Source: AC-32 sp035455605
GTDB lineage: Bacteria; Actinomycetota; Thermoleophilia; Gaiellales; Gaiellaceae
Direction: 5' to 3'
Assembly (NCBI GenBank): GCA_035455605.1
Contig: DATIER010000154.1
Span: 1-24,376, forward strand
Length of the DNA: 24,376 nucleotides
Under the pieces are notes generated by a model. That model ran no database searches. It saw only the letters and a program-made list of their open reading frames with translations, and was not told the DNA's origin. A program made the translations under genes and the position numbers. How positions within the stretch are numbered: the first letter of the stretch is position 1; each line of letters starts with the position of its first letter. Positions 11,859 through 19,161 of the stretch are shown here, piece by piece.

Positions 11859-14582
11859 CTAGGAGGCGACGAGGACGCGTGGGCGCTGATCCTCGTCGTC
11901 GAGGCCGTCGATCGGGAGGATTCGCTCGAGCGCCGCGACGCAGCGCGGGCAGAACTGGGTACCGGCGGCCCGCCGCAGCTCCTCGAGCGCCTCGGAGGCC
12001 GGCCGCGCGGCGCGGTAGATCCGCGTCGTCAGCATCGAGTCGAGCGCGTCGGCGACGTGGATGATGCGAGCGCCGAGCGGGATCTCCTCCCCCTTCAGGC
12101 CGTCCGGGTAGCCGGTGCCGTCGAAGCGCTCGTGGTGGTGCCGGATCGCGGGCACCGCGTCGTTCAGGAAGCCGAGGCGGTCGATGATGCGCGCGCCCTC
12201 GTCGGCGTGGCGCTGCATCAGCTCCCACTCTTCGTCCGTCAGGCTCGCCGGCTTGAGCAGGATCGCATCCGGGATCGCGAGCTTGCCGATGTCGTGGAAG
12301 AGGGCGGCGTGGCCGAGCAGGTCGAGCTCGGCCTGCGAGAGCCCGAGCTCACGGCCGATCGCCAGCGCGAGCTGCTGGACGCGCCGCGAGTGGCCGGCCG
12401 TGTAGGCGTCGCGGGCGTCGACGGTCGCGGAGAGGCTCTGCATGGCGGCGGTCGAGCGCTCCTTCAGCAGCCGGTTGGCCTGCTCGAGCGAGACGTTCTG
12501 GGTCTGGATCGTCTCGGCGGCCGCGCGGAGCTTCTGCGCGCTGCGCTGCGTGTGGCGCAGGTACGCCTCCTGCGTCTTGCGCATCAGCAGCAGCGGCACG
12601 GCGAAGACGGCGAGTGCCCACAGGCCCGCCGTCTGGTGGCCGACCCAGATCACGCCGCCGATGAAGCCGTACACGAGGTAGTGCGTCGCCAGCCAGGCGA
12701 AACGCTCCCTGAAGACCGCTCCCCAGCGCTCGTGCCCCTCGATCGCGACCACGCCGCTGAGCAGGCTCATGTTGACCGCGAAGTACGTCGCGCCTGCCGC
12801 GACGCCTGCGGCGACGTAGACGACCTTGCCGAGATCGCCCCCGAAGCCGGCCGTGAACACCGCGGCCGCCGCGAGCGACGACATGGTCAGCGTGCCGACG
12901 TTGAAGACGACGTAGTGGAACGGCGAGCGCCTGGCGCTCCACTCGACGGCGGCGATCGTGATCGCGATCGCGAGCGCCGCGCGGACACCGAACAACGCGG
13001 CGCCGGCGATCGAGCCGACGGCGCTGACGGAGATCGAGCCGTCGTCGACCTCGAGCGCGAGGGCCTGCCCGGCGCCGACGAGCGCCACGAGCGCGAGCAA
13101 CCCGATCCAGTCGGTGCTGTTGCCGAAGATCGCCCCAAACGTGCCGGCGGCGATGCCGACCACGCTGACGATCCCGACGAAGACGGCCAGGCGCCGGGAG
13201 AGCGAGAGGAAGCGCGGGCCGTGCATCGCGTGCGGCCGTGGGTGGCGGCGCTCCGGCGTCGCCACGGCCTCGGGCGGCGGCAGCGGCACGACGTGGTCGC
13301 CGTCCTCGGGCACCGCCACGAGCCGCCCCTGCCGCTTCTCGGGCATGAGCAGTGGCTCGGAGCTAGCGTCGAGGACGCGGTTGCGCCCCTGCAGCTTCGC
13401 GCGGTAGACGGCGAGGTCGGCCTGGTGGATCAGCTCGTTCGCGTCGGAGCCGTCGCGCGGGAAGCCGGCGACGCCGATCGAGACGGTGGCGCGGATCGGC
13501 TCGCTGGAGGTCTCGACGTCGTACGCTCTCGCCGCGACGGTGCGCCGGATCCGCTCGGCGATCTCGAACGCCTGCGCCGGCGGCGTCTCGGGCAGCAGGA
13601 TGGCGAACTCCTCGCCGCCGAACCGCGCCGGCACATCGTAGTGGCGCAGCTGCGAGCGGAAGACCTCCGCGATGCCCTGCAGGACCGCGTCGCCGGCGAG
13701 GTGGCCGTAGGTGTTGTTGATGTCGCGCAGGAGGTCGAGGTCGGCCATCACGAGCGAGAGCGGCCGCTCGAAGCGCTCGGCCCGCTGGAGCTCCTCGTGC
13801 AGCGCCGCCGCGAAGTGGCGCGCGTTGAAGAGGCCCGTCTTCGGGTCGACGCGCGCCTCCTCCTGCAGCTGCGGCACCGAGAGCGAGCGGTGGATCAGCA
13901 GCAGCGGCGCGACGGAGAACGGGATCAGCCAGGGGTTCCGCGTCCAGAACGCGGCCATCGCGACGCCCAGCATCGCGAGCACGAGGTCGGTCGAGAGGCT
14001 CGGGAACGAGAACAGGCCCGACTCGCGCACCGAGTGGCCGCGCGCCAGGTGGAGCATCGGCGCGAACGAGGCGTGGTTGACGGCCACCATGGCCGCGGCC
14101 GCGGAGAGGCCGGCCAGCGCGTACACGACGTCCGAGCCGGGGTCGGCGCGGACGATCGCGTGGAAGCTCGCGTACGCCGCCATCATCGAGAGCGTCCAGT
14201 TGCAGATGTTGAAGATCTGGATGTACCAGACGCTGCGCGTCTTCAGCCACTCGGGGATGTGGTAGAGGACGCCGATGAGCGCCACCAGCGCCGGCGGCAG
14301 CAGCAGCGCGGCCGGGATCAGGAACACGATCGTCGTGTGGTACGACTGGTTGCGCGGCGTGCGCACGGGAAAGAGTTGCGCGATCGCCGCGATCGTCCCG
14401 AGGACGACGAAGGTGGCCCAGCCGGGGGTGTCGAGCGATAGCCGCGAGAGGAGCGGCACGATGGTCGCCGTCGCCACGGCAGCCACGACGAAGAAGTAGG
14501 CCGCGGCCTTCGGCGCGAGCGAGGGCGCGTCGCGGCCGACCGACTCGACGTCGTGGGCGATCGCGCTCGGGACGGCGCTCAC
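11859..14582 (-). CDS. Membrane GGDEF / HD-GYP protein: bifunctional c-di-GMP cyclase and phosphodiesterase
   Basis: A 907-residue protein with the order: membrane domain 1 (about residues 25-235, six or seven helices), GGDEF domain (about 240-405), Pro-rich linker, membrane domain 2 (about 465-668), helical linker (about 670-715) and HD-GYP domain (about 715-890). The cyclase half keeps the active site GGEEF (322-326) and, five residues before it, the inhibitory site RHYD (313-316). The phosphodiesterase half keeps HDIGK (763-767), HHER and GTGYP (822-826). Both activities therefore look intact, with feedback control of synthesis. The GTG at 14582 has GGGGGAG five bases upstream. Two separate membrane sensor-like domains in one chain are unusual. 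c-di-GMP made or destroyed here could feed the RsiG-like protein at 3306. Confidence 0.9.
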   Translation of the reverse strand: MSAVPSAIAHDVESVGRDAPSLAPKAAAYFFVVAAVATATIVPLLSRLSLDTPGWATFVVLGTIAAIAQLFPVRTPRNQSYHTTIVFLIPAALLLPPALVALIGVLYHIPEWLKTRSVWYIQIFNICNWTLSMMAAYASFHAIVRADPGSDVVYALAGLSAAAAMVAVNHASFAPMLHLARGHSVRESGLFSFPSLSTDLVLAMLGVAMAAFWTRNPWLIPFSVAPLLLIHRSLSVPQLQEEARVDPKTGLFNARHFAAALHEELQRAERFERPLSLVMADLDLLRDINNTYGHLAGDAVLQGIAEVFRSQLRHYDVPARFGGEEFAILLPETPPAQAFEIAERIRRTVAARAYDVETSSEPIRATVSIGVAGFPRDGSDANELIHQADLAVYRAKLQGRNRVLDASSEPLLMPEKRQGRLVAVPEDGDHVVPLPPPEAVATPERRHPRPHAMHGPRFLSLSRRLAVFVGIVSVVGIAAGTFGAIFGNSTDWIGLLALVALVGAGQALALEVDDGSISVSAVGSIAGAALFGVRAALAIAITIAAVEWSARRSPFHYVVFNVGTLTMSSLAAAAVFTAGFGGDLGKVVYVAAGVAAGATYFAVNMSLLSGVVAIEGHERWGAVFRERFAWLATHYLVYGFIGGVIWVGHQTAGLWALAVFAVPLLLMRKTQEAYLRHTQRSAQKLRAAAETIQTQNVSLEQANRLLKERSTAAMQSLSATVDARDAYTAGHSRRVQQLALAIGRELGLSQAELDLLGHAALFHDIGKLAIPDAILLKPASLTDEEWELMQRHADEGARIIDRLGFLNDAVPAIRHHHERFDGTGYPDGLKGEEIPLGARIIHVADALDSMLTTRIYRAARPASEALEELRRAAGTQFCPRCVAALERILPIDGLDDEDQRPRVLVAS

Positions 14583-14753
14583 TCCGTCTCCCCCGCCCGT
14601 CTCCGGCTGCCGTCGAAGCCAGTCATTCCCCGCTACGTCTCCTCATCTCCGCGCCCCGCGCGGTGCCGCCGGAACACAAACCGTCTTCGGGGTGATGAAC
14701 GCACGCAGGCCGCACCACCACTCCCGGAAGCTACGCCGCGCGCGAAGGGGTCA

Positions 14754-14798
14754 CATCCCCCTTTTTCGGTACGGCCCGAATATCCCCCGAACGAGGGA
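14754..14798 (-). promoter_or_regulatory. Composite intergenic element, copy A
   Basis: On the plus strand: CATCCCCC (14754-14761), 10 bases, CGGCCCGAA (14772-14780), TA, TCCCCC-gaac-GAGGGA (14783-14798). The same blocks in the same order and almost the same spacing occur at 16843-16889. On the minus strand, the direction of the downstream gene, it can form two small hairpins. It may be an operator or part of a structured leader RNA. Confidence 0.45.
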
Positions 14799-14800
14799 GA

Positions 14801-14818
14801 GGCCGGCGGTGGCCGGCC
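14801..14818 (-). terminator. Hairpin after the subtilase gene
   Basis: GGCCGGC (14801-14807) and GCCGGCC (14812-14818) with a 4-base loop, 34 bases after the subtilase stop. There is no T-run on the minus strand, so it is a terminator of the GC-hairpin type at best. Confidence 0.45.
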
Positions 14819-14851
14819 CCTCGCTTCGTCTGGTCGCCCCGTCCGTCGCCT

Positions 14852-16723
14852 CTAGCCCATTCCCGGGTCGGCTGCCGGATCCGTCGCTGCCGCCGAGACG
14901 TCGGCCGGCAGCGTGCTCGGATCGGGCGCCAGCTCCGGGTCGGCCATGATCGCGGCCGCCTGCTCCGGCGTCAGCTCGTACGCGCTCGGGTCGGCGGCGG
15001 CGTCGCCCTCTGCCGCGTCCTCGTACGCCTGGTCGGCCCACGAGACGTCCGCCCACGAAACGTCGGCCCAGGAGACATCCGCCCACGAGACCGAGTCCCA
15101 GGAGACATCCGCCCACGAGACCGTGCTCCAGGCGGCGTCCGCCCACGAGACGTCGGACCAGGAGACCGAGTCCCACGAGACGTTCGCCTTCGCGACGTCC
15201 GACCAGCTGACCGCATCGAACGCGCGTCCGCCCGTCGGGTCGGTGGTCACGAACTGGTTCAGCGCCTTGTTCGGGTTCGGCGGCGTCTTGACCGCGTTGG
15301 CGTTGCTGACCTGGATCTCGCCCACTCCGACCGAGCCCAGCGGGGTTCCGTCGACCGGCTTCGTCGACACCATCAGCGCGCCCTTGACCTGGTCGGGCGT
15401 GAAGTCCGGGTGCTTCGCCAGGATCTGCGCGGCCGCAGCCGAGATCACCGGCGCCGCGAACGACGTCCCCGACAGCTGGATGTAGCCGGGTGCGACGACA
15501 TTGCTCGCCTTCTCGACCGCGAGCGTCGAGCCGACCGGGACGGGCCCGACCATGTAGCGACCCGGGGCGGCGAGGTCCGGCTTCATGAAGCCGTCCGGAG
15601 TGCGCCCGTACGCCGACCACGGCGCGTTTGCGTCGTCGTGAACGGCCTTCGTGCCGCCGATGTCGACCGCGCCGACGGTGATCACGAACGGGTCGTTGCC
15701 CGGTGCGTAGAGCACGCCGCTCGGTCCGGTCGCCGAGCCGTAGTTGCCCGCCGCGGCCACGACGGTCACGCCGTTGAACCACAGCTTCTCGACCGCCTGG
15801 TCGAGCGGATCCTGGAAGAAGTGGCTCTGCGTCGTCGAGTGCAGCGAGAAGTTCGCGATCTTGATGTTGTAGGTGCTCTTGTTCGCGAGGATCCACTGGC
15901 ACGCCGCGATCACGTCGCTCGTCCGCGCCACGCCGTGGTCGTCCATCACGTCCAGCGAGACGAGCGGCGCCTGGGGCGTCCCGCCCGTGTAGCCGTCCGC
16001 CGCGCCGGCGGCGATGCCGGCCACGAAGGTGCCGTGGCCGCGGCCGTCGCCGGGCGAGTCGTCCGGCAGGGTGCTGAACTTCACGCTCGCCAGGACGCGG
16101 TTGCCGAAGTCGGCGCGCCCCGGCTGGATGCCGGAGTCGACGATCGCGATCGCCGGGACCGACCCCGCCTTCGGCGCGTCACCGCCGCTCCAGCCCTTCG
16201 AGAGGCCCGTCTCGTACGGCCAGAGCTGCCCCGAGCTCAAGCCGCTCACGTGCACGGCGACGTCGGGCGTGACGATCAGGTTCGGCAGCTTCAGCAGCGC
16301 GGCGAGCCGGTTCGCCTTGATCGTGGTCGCGAGACCGTCGATCAGCGTCAGGCGCCGGTTCAGCTCGGTGCCGTCGTCCGCGAAGTTGTGCACCCTCGTG
16401 AGGGCCGACACCGCCGGCGAGATCGTGCCGTCGGTGCTCTGGATGATCACGTGCACGTACCGGTTCGGGTGCCGCTTCGCGCCTTTCAGCAGGCCGGGCG
16501 AGATCCAGGTCCGCTTCGGGGACGCCTTCGTCGCCAGCCGCGCGTGCTTGTTCGCGCTGGCCGCGAGCGGGACGCTGATGGCGAGCATCGCCACGAGCGC
16601 GGTGACCGCTCCTCGTCCGCCCTTCCCCCAGAGAGCGCTCGACCGAGACTCGCCGCCACGGTTGCCCGTGCCCCACAGCGCGCTCGACCGCGATTCTCCA
16701 CGATTGCCGCCGTTCGTCCGCAC
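14852..16723 (-). CDS. Secreted subtilisin-like serine peptidase (S8) with SWADV-type pentapeptide repeats
   Basis: A 623-residue subtilase. The catalytic residues are Asp196 (AIVDSG), His230 (GHGTFVAG), oxyanion Asn327 (AAAGN) and Ser421 (SGTSFAAP). Residues about 85-160 look like an inhibitor-type propeptide. The N-terminus is unusual: two tandem 15-residue units (ESRSSALWGTGNRGG, then ESRSSALWGKGGRGA) precede one hydrophobic export segment (about 39-56). After the catalytic domain, residues 506-570 form 13 pentapeptides of the type SW[AS]DV, then an acidic Ala/Asp/Pro-rich tail. It is probably exported; the repeats may form a beta-rich stalk or attach to the envelope. GTG 16723 is chosen because GGAAAGGAG precedes it; an in-frame ATG at 16762 has no such site. 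It is followed by a hairpin and preceded by composite element B. Confidence 0.9.
   Translation of the reverse strand: MRTNGGNRGESRSSALWGTGNRGGESRSSALWGKGGRGAVTALVAMLAISVPLAASANKHARLATKASPKRTWISPGLLKGAKRHPNRYVHVIIQSTDGTISPAVSALTRVHNFADDGTELNRRLTLIDGLATTIKANRLAALLKLPNLIVTPDVAVHVSGLSSGQLWPYETGLSKGWSGGDAPKAGSVPAIAIVDSGIQPGRADFGNRVLASVKFSTLPDDSPGDGRGHGTFVAGIAAGAADGYTGGTPQAPLVSLDVMDDHGVARTSDVIAACQWILANKSTYNIKIANFSLHSTTQSHFFQDPLDQAVEKLWFNGVTVVAAAGNYGSATGPSGVLYAPGNDPFVITVGAVDIGGTKAVHDDANAPWSAYGRTPDGFMKPDLAAPGRYMVGPVPVGSTLAVEKASNVVAPGYIQLSGTSFAAPVISAAAAQILAKHPDFTPDQVKGALMVSTKPVDGTPLGSVGVGEIQVSNANAVKTPPNPNKALNQFVTTDPTGGRAFDAVSWSDVAKANVSWDSVSWSDVSWADAAWSTVSWADVSWDSVSWADVSWADVSWADVSWADQAYEDAAEGDAAADPSAYELTPEQAAAIMADPELAPDPSTLPADVSAAATDPAADPGMG
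15014..15208 (-). repeat. Tandem 15-bp repeats coding for SW[AS]DV pentapeptides
   Basis: Thirteen 15-base units, of which about ten are near-identical (coding SWADV, SWSDV or SWDSV), inside the subtilase gene. Units vary mainly at third codon positions, which shows selection on the protein. The length may change by slippage or recombination. Confidence 0.85.
16626..16708 (-). repeat. Two tandem 45-bp repeats at the subtilase N-terminus
   Basis: Two copies offset by 45 bases encode the 15-residue unit beginning ESRSSALWG. The unit ends in Gly/Arg-rich sequence that leads directly into the export segment. Confidence 0.75.
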
Positions 16724-16842
16724 CGTCCGTTTCTCCTTTCCGCGCCCTCGCGCGGGCCGCATCTTCTGCCTGTCCGCGGCGGGAACGCGCCTGCTGCCCG
16801 CCGAAATGCAGGCGGAACCTAGGGGTGCGGGCGGTGCCGCTA

Positions 16843-16889
16843 CATCCCCCGGCAGGGTGAGCGGCCCGAAAGTTCCCTCGAACAGGTGA
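16843..16889 (-). promoter_or_regulatory. Composite intergenic element, copy B
   Basis: On the plus strand: CATCCCCC (16843-16850), 11 bases, CGGCCCGAA (16862-16870), AGT, TCCCTC-gaac (16874-16883), then a degenerate second half AGGTGA. It lies about 120 bp upstream of the subtilase start and also within 20-65 bp of the divergent murT start, so it could serve either gene. On the minus strand TGCCG and CGGCA flank GGGGATGTAG as a short hairpin, comparable to the hairpin in copy A. Confidence 0.45.
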
Positions 16890-16908
16890 CTCGGGGTAGC
16901 GTGCCCGC

Positions 16909-18279
16909 GTGCCCGCGCCGCTGCCCCTCGAGATCGCGCTCGCCCGCGCCGTCGCGCGCGTCTCGCGCCTCGCCGGCGCCGGCGGCGGAACGACGCTCCC
17001 CGGGAAGCTGCTCTGGAAGCTCGACCCCGGCGCCGTCGACCGGCTGGCCGCGCGCCTGCCGCGCGGATCGGCGCTCGTCTCGGCGACCAACGGGAAGACG
17101 ACCACGGCCGCGATGGCCGCGGAGATCCTGGCGCCGTCGGTGCGGCTCGCGCACAACCGGGCGGGCGCGAACCTCGTCTCCGGCGTCGCCTCGGCCCTCC
17201 TGGCCGCGCGCGACGCGGAGCTCGGCCTGTTCGAGGTCGACGAGGCCGCCCTGCCCGAGGTGGCGCAGCGCGTGGCGCCGCGCGTCGTCTCGCTCGGGAA
17301 CCTGTTCCGCGACCAGCTCGACCGCTACGGCGAGCTCGAGCTGCTCGCGGGCCGCTGGCGAGAGATGGCGCGTCGCCTGCCGCTGGCAGCGACGCTCGTC
17401 GCCAACGGCGACGACCCGCAGCTCGGCGCCCTCGCCGACGACCGGGCCGGCTCCGTCGTCTTCGGCCTCGACGATCCGCGGCACGCCGCGCCGGAGCTCC
17501 AGCACGCGGCCGACTCGAAATGGTGCGTCCGCTGCGGCACGCCCTACGAGTACGCAGCCGCCTACATCGGCCACCTGGGCGACTACCGCTGCCCCGCCTG
17601 CGGGCACGCGCGGCCGCCCCTCAACGTGGTCGCGCGCGAGATCAGCCTGAACGGGCTCAAGAGCGTCTCCTTCTCGCTGGTGACGCCCGAGGGCGACCGG
17701 CGGGTCGAGCTGCGCGTCCCGGGCCTCTACAACGTCTACAACGCGCTCGCAGCGGCGGCGCTCGCGCGCGCGCTCGGCACGCCGCTCGACCGGATTGTGG
17801 ACGGGCTGCAGGGGTTCTCGGCCGCCTTCGGGCGCTTCGAGCGGATCGAGATCGAGGGCCGCTCGCTGCTCGTCCTGCTGATCAAGAACCCGGCCGGCGC
17901 GAACGAGGTCGTGCGGACGCTCGTCGCCGGTGGCACGCCGCGTCTGCTGCTGGTCGCGCTGAACGACGAGATCGCCGACGGCCGCGACGTCTCGTGGATC
18001 TGGGACGTCGACTTCGAGCCGTTGCTGGCGGGCGTCGAGCGGCTGATCGCGACGGGCGAGCGGGCGGCCGAGCTGGCGCTGCGGTTCAAGTACGCGGGGC
18101 TCGACGAGTCGGCGATCGAGGTGGTGCCCTCGCTCGAGGCGGCGCTCGACCGTGGCCTCGCCCAGACGCCGGCCGGCGGCGAGCTGGCGGCGCTGCCGAC
18201 GTACACGGCGATGCTCGCGCTGCGCGAGCTCGTCTCCCGCCGGGGCTTCGTCCGCCCGTACTGGGAGCAGGCGGCGTGA
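16909..18279 (+). CDS. murT: Lipid II isoglutaminyl synthase, Mur-ligase-like subunit
   Basis: A 456-residue protein of the MurT family. It has the Mur ligase ATP loop SATNGKTTT (residues 58-66), a central domain with FEVDEAALPE and NLFRDQLDRYGE, an inserted four-cysteine zinc ribbon (WCVRCG about 205-210 and RCPACG about 227-232), and the C-terminal MurT domain with DVSWIWDVDFE containing the catalytic Asp. With GatD it amidates the D-Glu of lipid II to D-isoglutamine in the cytoplasm, using glutamine and ATP. The GTG at 16909 has no clear ribosome site; TAGCGT at 16897-16902 would place a transcript start at or near the GTG, so a leaderless message is possible. Its stop overlaps the gatD start (GTGA). 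Confidence 0.93.
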   Translation: MPAPLPLEIALARAVARVSRLAGAGGGTTLPGKLLWKLDPGAVDRLAARLPRGSALVSATNGKTTTAAMAAEILAPSVRLAHNRAGANLVSGVASALLAARDAELGLFEVDEAALPEVAQRVAPRVVSLGNLFRDQLDRYGELELLAGRWREMARRLPLAATLVANGDDPQLGALADDRAGSVVFGLDDPRHAAPELQHAADSKWCVRCGTPYEYAAAYIGHLGDYRCPACGHARPPLNVVAREISLNGLKSVSFSLVTPEGDRRVELRVPGLYNVYNALAAAALARALGTPLDRIVDGLQGFSAAFGRFERIEIEGRSLLVLLIKNPAGANEVVRTLVAGGTPRLLLVALNDEIADGRDVSWIWDVDFEPLLAGVERLIATGERAAELALRFKYAGLDESAIEVVPSLEAALDRGLAQTPAGGELAALPTYTAMLALRELVSRRGFVRPYWEQAA

Positions 18280-19028
18280 GGCTCGTCGTCGGGCACCTGT
18301 TCCCGGACTACCTCAACATCTACGCAGACCGGGGCAACATCGCCGTCCTGACGCGCCGCGCGGCGTGGCGCGGGCACGAGCTCGACGTGCGACCGCTCGG
18401 CGCCGGCAGCGTCGTCGCGCCCGGCGAGCACGACCTGTTCTACGTCGGCGGCGGCCAGGACCGCGAGCAGGAGCTCATCGCGCCGGCCCTCGCCGCGCTC
18501 GGGCCGGCACTGCGGGAGGCGGTCGCCGGCGGCGCGGCCGCGCTGGCCGTCTGCGGCGGGTACCAGCTGTTCGGCCGCTTCTACCGCGACCGGACCGGCG
18601 ACGAGCTGCCGGGCGCCGGCCTGCTGCCGCTGCACACGGTCGCGGGCGAGCGGCGGATGATCGGCGACGTGCTGCTCGAGTGCGAGCTCGAGCCGGGTGT
18701 CATGCGGACGCTCGCGGGCTTCGAGAACCACGCGGGCCGGACGGTGCTCGAGGACGGCGCCGAGCCGCTCGGGCGCGTTCTCGCCGGCTTCGGGAACGAC
18801 GGCGAGAGCGGCTCCGAGGGCTGCCGCGCAGGGCGCGTCGTCGGCACCTACCTCCACGGCCCGCTGCTCCCCCGCAACCCGTGGCTCGCCGACTGGCTGC
18901 TCGCACAGGCGCTCGCGCACCGCCTGGGCGGCGACCCGCCGGAGCTCGAGCCGCTCGCCGACGAGCTCGAGGGCGCGGCCCACGCGGTTTCCGCAGAGCG
19001 CGCGAGGGCGCGTGGCGGCCGCTTCTAG
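18276..19028 (+). CDS. gatD: Lipid II isoglutaminyl synthase, glutamine amidotransferase subunit
   Basis: A 250-residue class-I glutamine amidotransferase of the CobB/CobQ/GatD type. The nucleophile Cys93 lies in AVCGGYQLFG and the catalytic His194 in GTYLHGPLLP, positions that match the Staphylococcus aureus enzyme closely. The start HLFPDYLNIYADRGN is characteristic of GatD. It provides ammonia to MurT for amidation of lipid II. The GTG at 18276 overlaps the murT stop. The last 40 residues are rich in Ala, Arg and Glu. The gene is followed by a hairpin at 19069-19086 and by two copies of a palindrome. Confidence 0.93.
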   Translation: MRLVVGHLFPDYLNIYADRGNIAVLTRRAAWRGHELDVRPLGAGSVVAPGEHDLFYVGGGQDREQELIAPALAALGPALREAVAGGAAALAVCGGYQLFGRFYRDRTGDELPGAGLLPLHTVAGERRMIGDVLLECELEPGVMRTLAGFENHAGRTVLEDGAEPLGRVLAGFGNDGESGSEGCRAGRVVGTYLHGPLLPRNPWLADWLLAQALAHRLGGDPPELEPLADELEGAAHAVSAERARARGGRF

Positions 19029-19046
19029 CAAGTAACAGTCTGTTAC
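19029..19046. repeat. Operator-like palindrome, copy 1
   Basis: CAAGTAACAGTCTGTTAC, with perfect arms GTAACAG and CTGTTAC around a central T. It begins directly after the gatD stop. The identical 18 bases recur at 19129-19146. The sequence is far more AT-rich than its surroundings. Confidence 0.7.
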
Positions 19047-19068
19047 AAGAGCGTCTTCGCGGCGGCGC

Positions 19069-19086
19069 TCTCGCCGTCGGGCGAGA
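19069..19086. terminator. Hairpin between convergent gatD and nudix genes
   Basis: TCTCGCC (19069-19075) and GGCGAGA (19080-19086) with a 4-base GTCG loop, 41 bases after the gatD stop. It may stop transcription from either side. No T-run follows. Confidence 0.5.
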
Positions 19087-19128
19087 ACCCCTGGAAATCC
19101 CACCCCTTCGCGCCGGCAGAGGTCGGAT

Positions 19129-19146
19129 CAAGTAACAGTCTGTTAC
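19129..19146. repeat. Operator-like palindrome, copy 2
   Basis: Identical 18 bases to copy 1, exactly 100 bp further on. Here the symmetry extends to 10-bp arms (CAAGTAACAG and CTGTTACTTG around one T, 19129-19149). It lies 16 bp from the end of the convergent nudix gene. Confidence 0.7.
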
Positions 19147-19161
19147 TTGGGATTCCGGCCG

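Larger units (their letters stand above)
14583..14851. other. 269-bp intergenic region upstream of the GGDEF/HD-GYP gene
   Basis: In minus-strand order it contains the terminator-like hairpin after the subtilase (14818-14801), a composite element (14798-14754), a hairpin AAGGGG/CCCCTT with GATGTGA loop (14763-14745) and about 160 bp with no clear -35/-10 pair before the GTG. No ORF with coding character is seen. Confidence 0.5.

Noticed and set aside
11832..14441. 869-codon open frame on the plus strand opposite the GGDEF/HD-GYP gene
   Set aside because: Composition is that of a shadow frame (RDADRD, RRQQ-type runs); the minus strand holds intact catalytic motifs.
14745..14766. AAGGGG/CCCCTT hairpin followed by TTTTT as a plus-strand intrinsic terminator
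   Set aside because: No plus-strand gene precedes it, both neighbours are on the minus strand, and the hairpin is part of the shared composite element.
14583..14851. Known c-di-GMP riboswitch (GEMM-I/II) upstream of the GGDEF/HD-GYP gene
   Set aside because: The conserved GEMM core sequences and tetraloop/receptor pattern could not be found in the minus-strand sequence.
15014..15208. Regular 15-bp repeats as a CRISPR-like array
   Set aside because: The units are directly adjacent without spacers and keep the reading frame of the subtilase gene; they code for pentapeptides.
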